Source: Palauibacter sp022826685 (GTDB lineage Bacteria > Gemmatimonadota > Gemmatimonadetes > Palauibacterales > Palauibacteraceae). From it: 64,000 bases of DNA. Location: assembly GCF_965221685.1 (NCBI RefSeq), contig NZ_OZ244907.1; one strand, given 5' to 3'. The notes below the pieces were generated by a model. The model was not told where the DNA came from. It saw only the letters and a list, made by a program, of their open reading frames with translations, and did no database searches. Positions 61,020 through 64,000 of this stretch are shown here, piece after piece. The number at the start of each line of letters is the position of its first letter. The first letter of the stretch is position 1. A program made the translations under genes and the position numbers.

Positions 61020-62620
61020 CGTTCCCGGCGGTCGCCGGGGTCGCGGCCGTCCCCGGACCCCGATTCGCCTTCGCCGGAAGACTCGGCCTCGGTGGCGGCA
61101 TCGGACTGCCACCACTCGGCGTCGGCGAAGTAGCTCATGTCGCCGTTGGCCGGGATGACCATGCACAGCGGGCAGCCGACGACGTGGTCGTTGGGGCCGA
61201 GCGCGAGCCGGTGCCGGCGCATCGCCATCTCCTCCACGAACTGTTCGTCCGACATCTCCACGCGCATGCCGAGGTCGATGAACATGTTCGCCACCGAACG
61301 GTTCCCCGAGCCCTGCCAGTTGCGCGTGTCCGGCACGTTCCGGTTCGCGTCGGAGGTGTCCATGTAGCCGATGATGTGGAGGACCGTCCCCTTCGGGAGG
61401 AGCGGCTGGTGATCCTGCGCGTAGGTGTAGCCGCGCACCCAGTTGTGATCGTAGCCGACGCAGTTCAGCGTCTCGACGTTGAAGCCCCAGATCGCCTCGA
61501 GACACATGCGCATGCCGGGCGCGTGCAGGTGCGGCTCGAAGGTGACGATCTTCGTGTGCTGGTTCAGCACCTTGTAGGCGTGAAGCTCCTGCCCCGCCGC
61601 GCCGGGCCGGATGTCGATGTCGCTCCCGTTCCCGAGCCCGAGGATCGTCCGGCGGTACTTCGGCTCGTAGTCCTCCGGATGGAAGCGGAACCCGATCTCC
61701 AGGTGGGCGCGCGTGTCGCGGCCGTTGGAATGGAGGTGGACGGAGTTCGACACCACCGAGGAGCCCGCCCGCAGAAGCCGGCCCGCTTCCTCGTCGAAGA
61801 GGTCGGGTTCGCGGCCGACTTCGTGCACCGGCCAACCCGTATCCGTAGAGGCGCGCCGCGAGCCGGGCCCCGTCTCCTGCCCCTCGAGGACGCGCGTGCT
61901 CCAGATCATGTGGTGGACGACGAAGCGTCCGCCGACCGTGTGGCGCCCGCCGTGTTCCCCGTCGCGCCGCTGCGGCACGTCGTTCACCTCGCGGATCTCG
62001 ACAGACTTCACGTAGCGGTCCTCGGTGAGACCCGTGGGCACGCTCTCGATGTCCCCCCACCAGTCCGGCGCGTCGCCCTTCACGAGGACCTCGGGGAGTT
62101 TGACGATCAGGTCCGGCTCGCCCGCGGCCCACACGACAGCGTCGTCGAACTCGAGCGGCGGCGGGAGGTCCGCCGGGTCGCCCTCGGGCGTGCCGGCGCG
62201 CCGCCAGGCGTCGAGCGCCCCGATCTCCCATTCGTCGAGGGACATGTCGTCCTTGAAGTGCTGGATGCCGATGTCCTTCTCGACGTACCACGGCGGCATG
62301 GCGCCGGCCCGGTCCCGGATCTGGGTCCGGCGCGCGATCATGCTCGCGTAGGGCTGGACGTCTTCATACGTGACGAGCGGCATCGGCGCGACGCCGTTGT
62401 CGCGGTGGCAGCGGACGCACGCCCTCTGCAGGATCGGCGCGATGTCGCGGCTGAAGGTGACGTCTGCGGCCCCGTCGCCCGTCGAGGCTGCCGCAACATG
62501 GCGGGCCGTGGCGGCGGACTCACCGTTCTGCCCCGCGAGACCCGCCGCGGAGAGCAGCAGAAGGGCGAACGGAACGGAAGATCTTCCGGCGAAAGACAGG
62601 ATCCGCGTATCGGGCGGCAT
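61016..62620 (-). CDS. Cytochrome c fused to a PHM-like type II copper monooxygenase domain
   Basis: 534 aa, secreted. After the signal peptide a cytochrome c heme site CVRCH (Cys68, Cys71, His72) follows with MPLVTYEDVQPYA, then AMPPWYVEKDIGI. The C-terminal part resembles copper type II ascorbate-dependent monooxygenases: FVVHHMIWS, VHLHSNG and FEPHLHAPGMRM, a pattern of His pairs and a Met for two copper sites. A redox enzyme that passes electrons from the heme to copper is a reasonable inference; the substrate is unknown. The ATG at 62620 has AGGAG seven bases upstream, better than an ATG at 62653. Confidence 0.82.
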   Translation of the reverse strand: MPPDTRILSFAGRSSVPFALLLLSAAGLAGQNGESAATARHVAAASTGDGAADVTFSRDIAPILQRACVRCHRDNGVAPMPLVTYEDVQPYASMIARRTQIRDRAGAMPPWYVEKDIGIQHFKDDMSLDEWEIGALDAWRRAGTPEGDPADLPPPLEFDDAVVWAAGEPDLIVKLPEVLVKGDAPDWWGDIESVPTGLTEDRYVKSVEIREVNDVPQRRDGEHGGRHTVGGRFVVHHMIWSTRVLEGQETGPGSRRASTDTGWPVHEVGREPDLFDEEAGRLLRAGSSVVSNSVHLHSNGRDTRAHLEIGFRFHPEDYEPKYRRTILGLGNGSDIDIRPGAAGQELHAYKVLNQHTKIVTFEPHLHAPGMRMCLEAIWGFNVETLNCVGYDHNWVRGYTYAQDHQPLLPKGTVLHIIGYMDTSDANRNVPDTRNWQGSGNRSVANMFIDLGMRVEMSDEQFVEEMAMRRHRLALGPNDHVVGCPLCMVIPANGDMSYFADAEWWQSDAATEAESSGEGESGSGDGRDPGDRRER

Positions 62621-62711
62621 CACATGGCTCCTTGCGGGAGGACTCTCTCGCAAAAGGGTACGCGAGAGGCGAAGGCCGGGTCAATCGCCTCGGATCGCGG
62701 GTCGGCTCGAA

Positions 62712-64000
62712 TCAGTTGCCGAGGTTCGTGATGCGGAGGTTGCGCCAGCGGACCTTGATGCCGCCGCCGTCGTGGATCTGGAGCGCGATCGAGCCCGCGG
62801 CGGCGCCGATCTGCTCGTCCTCGAAATCCACCATCTTCGTTCCGTTGAGCCAGGTGGCGACGCGGTCGCCCTCGGCCCGGATCCGCATCGTGTTCCAGTC
62901 GCCCATGCGGAGCGCGGCGTCGAGTTCCAGATCCGGCTGTACGAGCCAGCCGCGGCCGTAGGATTCGTAGATGCCGCCGGTGAACAGACCCGGGGGCGCG
63001 ACCTCGGCCTGCCAGCCGCTGACGGTCGTCCCCTCCACGCTCGAGCGCAGGAAGACGCCGCTGTTCCCGTCCGCCTCCTGCATGAACTCGACGGTGAGGT
63101 CGAAGTCGCGGTACGTCGCCTCGGTCGCGAGGTAGCCGTACTCCTCGTCGGGGCCGCTCTCGCACACGAGTTCCCCGCCCTGCTCTCCGTCCTCCACGTA
63201 CCACAGCTCGGTCCCGTGCACGCGCCAGCCGTCGAGGTCCTCCCCGTTGAACAGGGAGACGGATTCGAGGGGCAGGATCCTGATGTTGCGGAACCAGACG
63301 TTGCGTCCGTGGTCCTGGAGGCCGATGGGGCCGGATTCCGCCCGCCCGTAGCGGGGATACGGGGCGAACTTGCTCGCCGCGACGAGCGCTTCCCACTCGG
63401 GCGACCCCAGTTCGTATTCGACCGTCTTCGTTCCGTTCAGCCAGTGCTCGACGAGGTGGTTCTGGACGCGGATCCGGCCCTCGTTCCACTCGCCGGGTCC
63501 GCGCAGCGTCTTCTCGCCCGAGGCGTGGAGATCGTAGTTGTCGCCGGTCAGGTGCGTGTGCATGTCCATCGTGCCCATCTCGATGTATGCCGTGTCGTCG
63601 AGCACCTGGTATTCGGGCGCGTTGTACCAGATCGCGGCGCCCTCCTCCTCGATCACGCGGTAGAGGACGCCGCTGTTGGCCACATCCGAGAGCATGAACT
63701 CGAACCTGAGATCGAAATCCGTGAACGATTCGGTGGTGACGATGTCTCCGCCGATGGCCACGTCCGGATCCGTGGCCGTCGCGCCCACGACGAGCGCACC
63801 ATCGATCACCGCCCACCCGGTGTCGGGGAAGGTCTCCCGGCCGTAGCCGCGCCAGCCCGCCGTTGTCTCTCCATCGAAGAGCAGCCGCCAGCCGGCCTCG
63901 CGCTCCGCGTCCGTGAGGGTGTTCGGCGTCGTCTCCGCCGCGTCCGTCGCCCCCGTGTCCAGCGAGGCCTCGGGGGCCTGGGCGCAGCCGAGGGCCAGCC
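62712..64000 (-). CDS. Lipoprotein with two DUF1080 (3-keto-disaccharide hydrolase) domains, 5' end beyond the window
   Basis: About 430 residues are visible, and the start codon lies outside. The first residues LALGCAQA look like a lipobox. Two concanavalin-like DUF1080 domains follow, with GWRLLFDGETTAGWRGYG then FDLRFEFMLSDVANSGVLYR, and LFNGEDLDGWRVHG then FDLTVEFMQEADGNSGVFLR. Each ends in NTMRIRAEGDRVATWLNG or GRIRVQNHLVEHWLNG style strands. The family includes 3-keto-glucoside hydrolases, so a role on oxidised sugars or glycosides is likely. It ends 91 bases before the PHM-like gene. Confidence 0.88.
   Translation of the reverse strand, partial: LALGCAQAPEASLDTGATDAAETTPNTLTDAEREAGWRLLFDGETTAGWRGYGRETFPDTGWAVIDGALVVGATATDPDVAIGGDIVTTESFTDFDLRFEFMLSDVANSGVLYRVIEEEGAAIWYNAPEYQVLDDTAYIEMGTMDMHTHLTGDNYDLHASGEKTLRGPGEWNEGRIRVQNHLVEHWLNGTKTVEYELGSPEWEALVAASKFAPYPRYGRAESGPIGLQDHGRNVWFRNIRILPLESVSLFNGEDLDGWRVHGTELWYVEDGEQGGELVCESGPDEEYGYLATEATYRDFDLTVEFMQEADGNSGVFLRSSVEGTTVSGWQAEVAPPGLFTGGIYESYGRGWLVQPDLELDAALRMGDWNTMRIRAEGDRVATWLNGTKMVDFEDEQIGAAAGSIALQIHDGGGIKVRWRNLRITNLGN

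Overview
The window is high-GC, gene-dense bacterial chromosome with no insertion sequence, phage, CRISPR or tRNA gene that I could recognise. The organism is a Gram-negative (diderm): it has Tol-Pal, LptD, LolA, Lnt, Tat and two TonB-dependent receptors. Many secreted carboxypeptidase-regulatory-domain proteins, lipoproteins with short lipoboxes, a PQQ dehydrogenase, a PHM-like copper protein and an M20 amidohydrolase are typical of Gemmatimonadota and similar marine or host-associated heterotrophs. That placement is an inference from gene style, not from a marker tree. No stretch of more than about 300 bases lacks a gene; the longest gaps (about 150-250 bases) are the divergent promoter regions at 14386-14638, 47364-47589 and 56286-56534 and the spacer at 52742-52976.

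Housekeeping half (1-36044). Two co-directional minus-strand blocks. Block A (14385 down to 1) reads TPR protein, aroQ, M24 peptidase, efp, accB, accC, a 51-aa ORF, ftsK, lolA, rimO, hemL, lnt and a TonB receptor that runs off the window. Nearly every junction is a 1-20 nt gap or a 4-nt stop/start overlap, and a good sigma70-type promoter sits at 14440-14469. The plus-strand gene ppiD diverges from it and converges on block B. Block B (35200 down to 16555) reads rel, uvrB, tsaE, tsaB, rimI, ssb, hemA, tolQ, tolR, tolA, tolB, pal, cpoB, nrdR, tatC, lptD, a prenyl synthase, a DUF4321 protein and tatA. It joins stringent response, repair, t6A and heme synthesis to envelope building. radC follows upstream.

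Accessory half (36232-64000). This part is a patchwork of short operons: two tandem Met-rich secreted paralogues; a Tat-exported gamma-glutamyltransferase coupled to a CocE-type lipoprotein hydrolase; a 1097-aa lipoprotein joining bacterial Ig domains, plant-type leucine-rich repeats and a metzincin protease; an ArsI/SigZ-type sigma factor/FAD-oxidase operon; an M20 amidohydrolase; a secreted CarboxypepD_reg protein; a PQQ dehydrogenase lipoprotein; a probable metal-uptake module (HSH-type small protein, TonB receptor, His-rich lipoprotein) with competing hairpins in its leader; a CopC-like protein; a DinB-like protein followed by an ArsC/glutaredoxin-like protein; VOC and metallo-beta-lactamase proteins; and a cytochrome c/PHM-like copper protein with a partner and a double-DUF1080 lipoprotein.

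The most notable observation is at 56978-57301. The ArsC-like thioredoxin-fold protein is interrupted by an in-frame TGA exactly at the first position of its CxxC active site, with a ribosome-binding site upstream and a small GU-loop hairpin just downstream. The simplest reading is a selenocysteine (UxxC) protein that conventional gene calling would truncate. Second in interest are the LRR-Ig-metzincin lipoprotein and the arsenical/sigma-factor operon.
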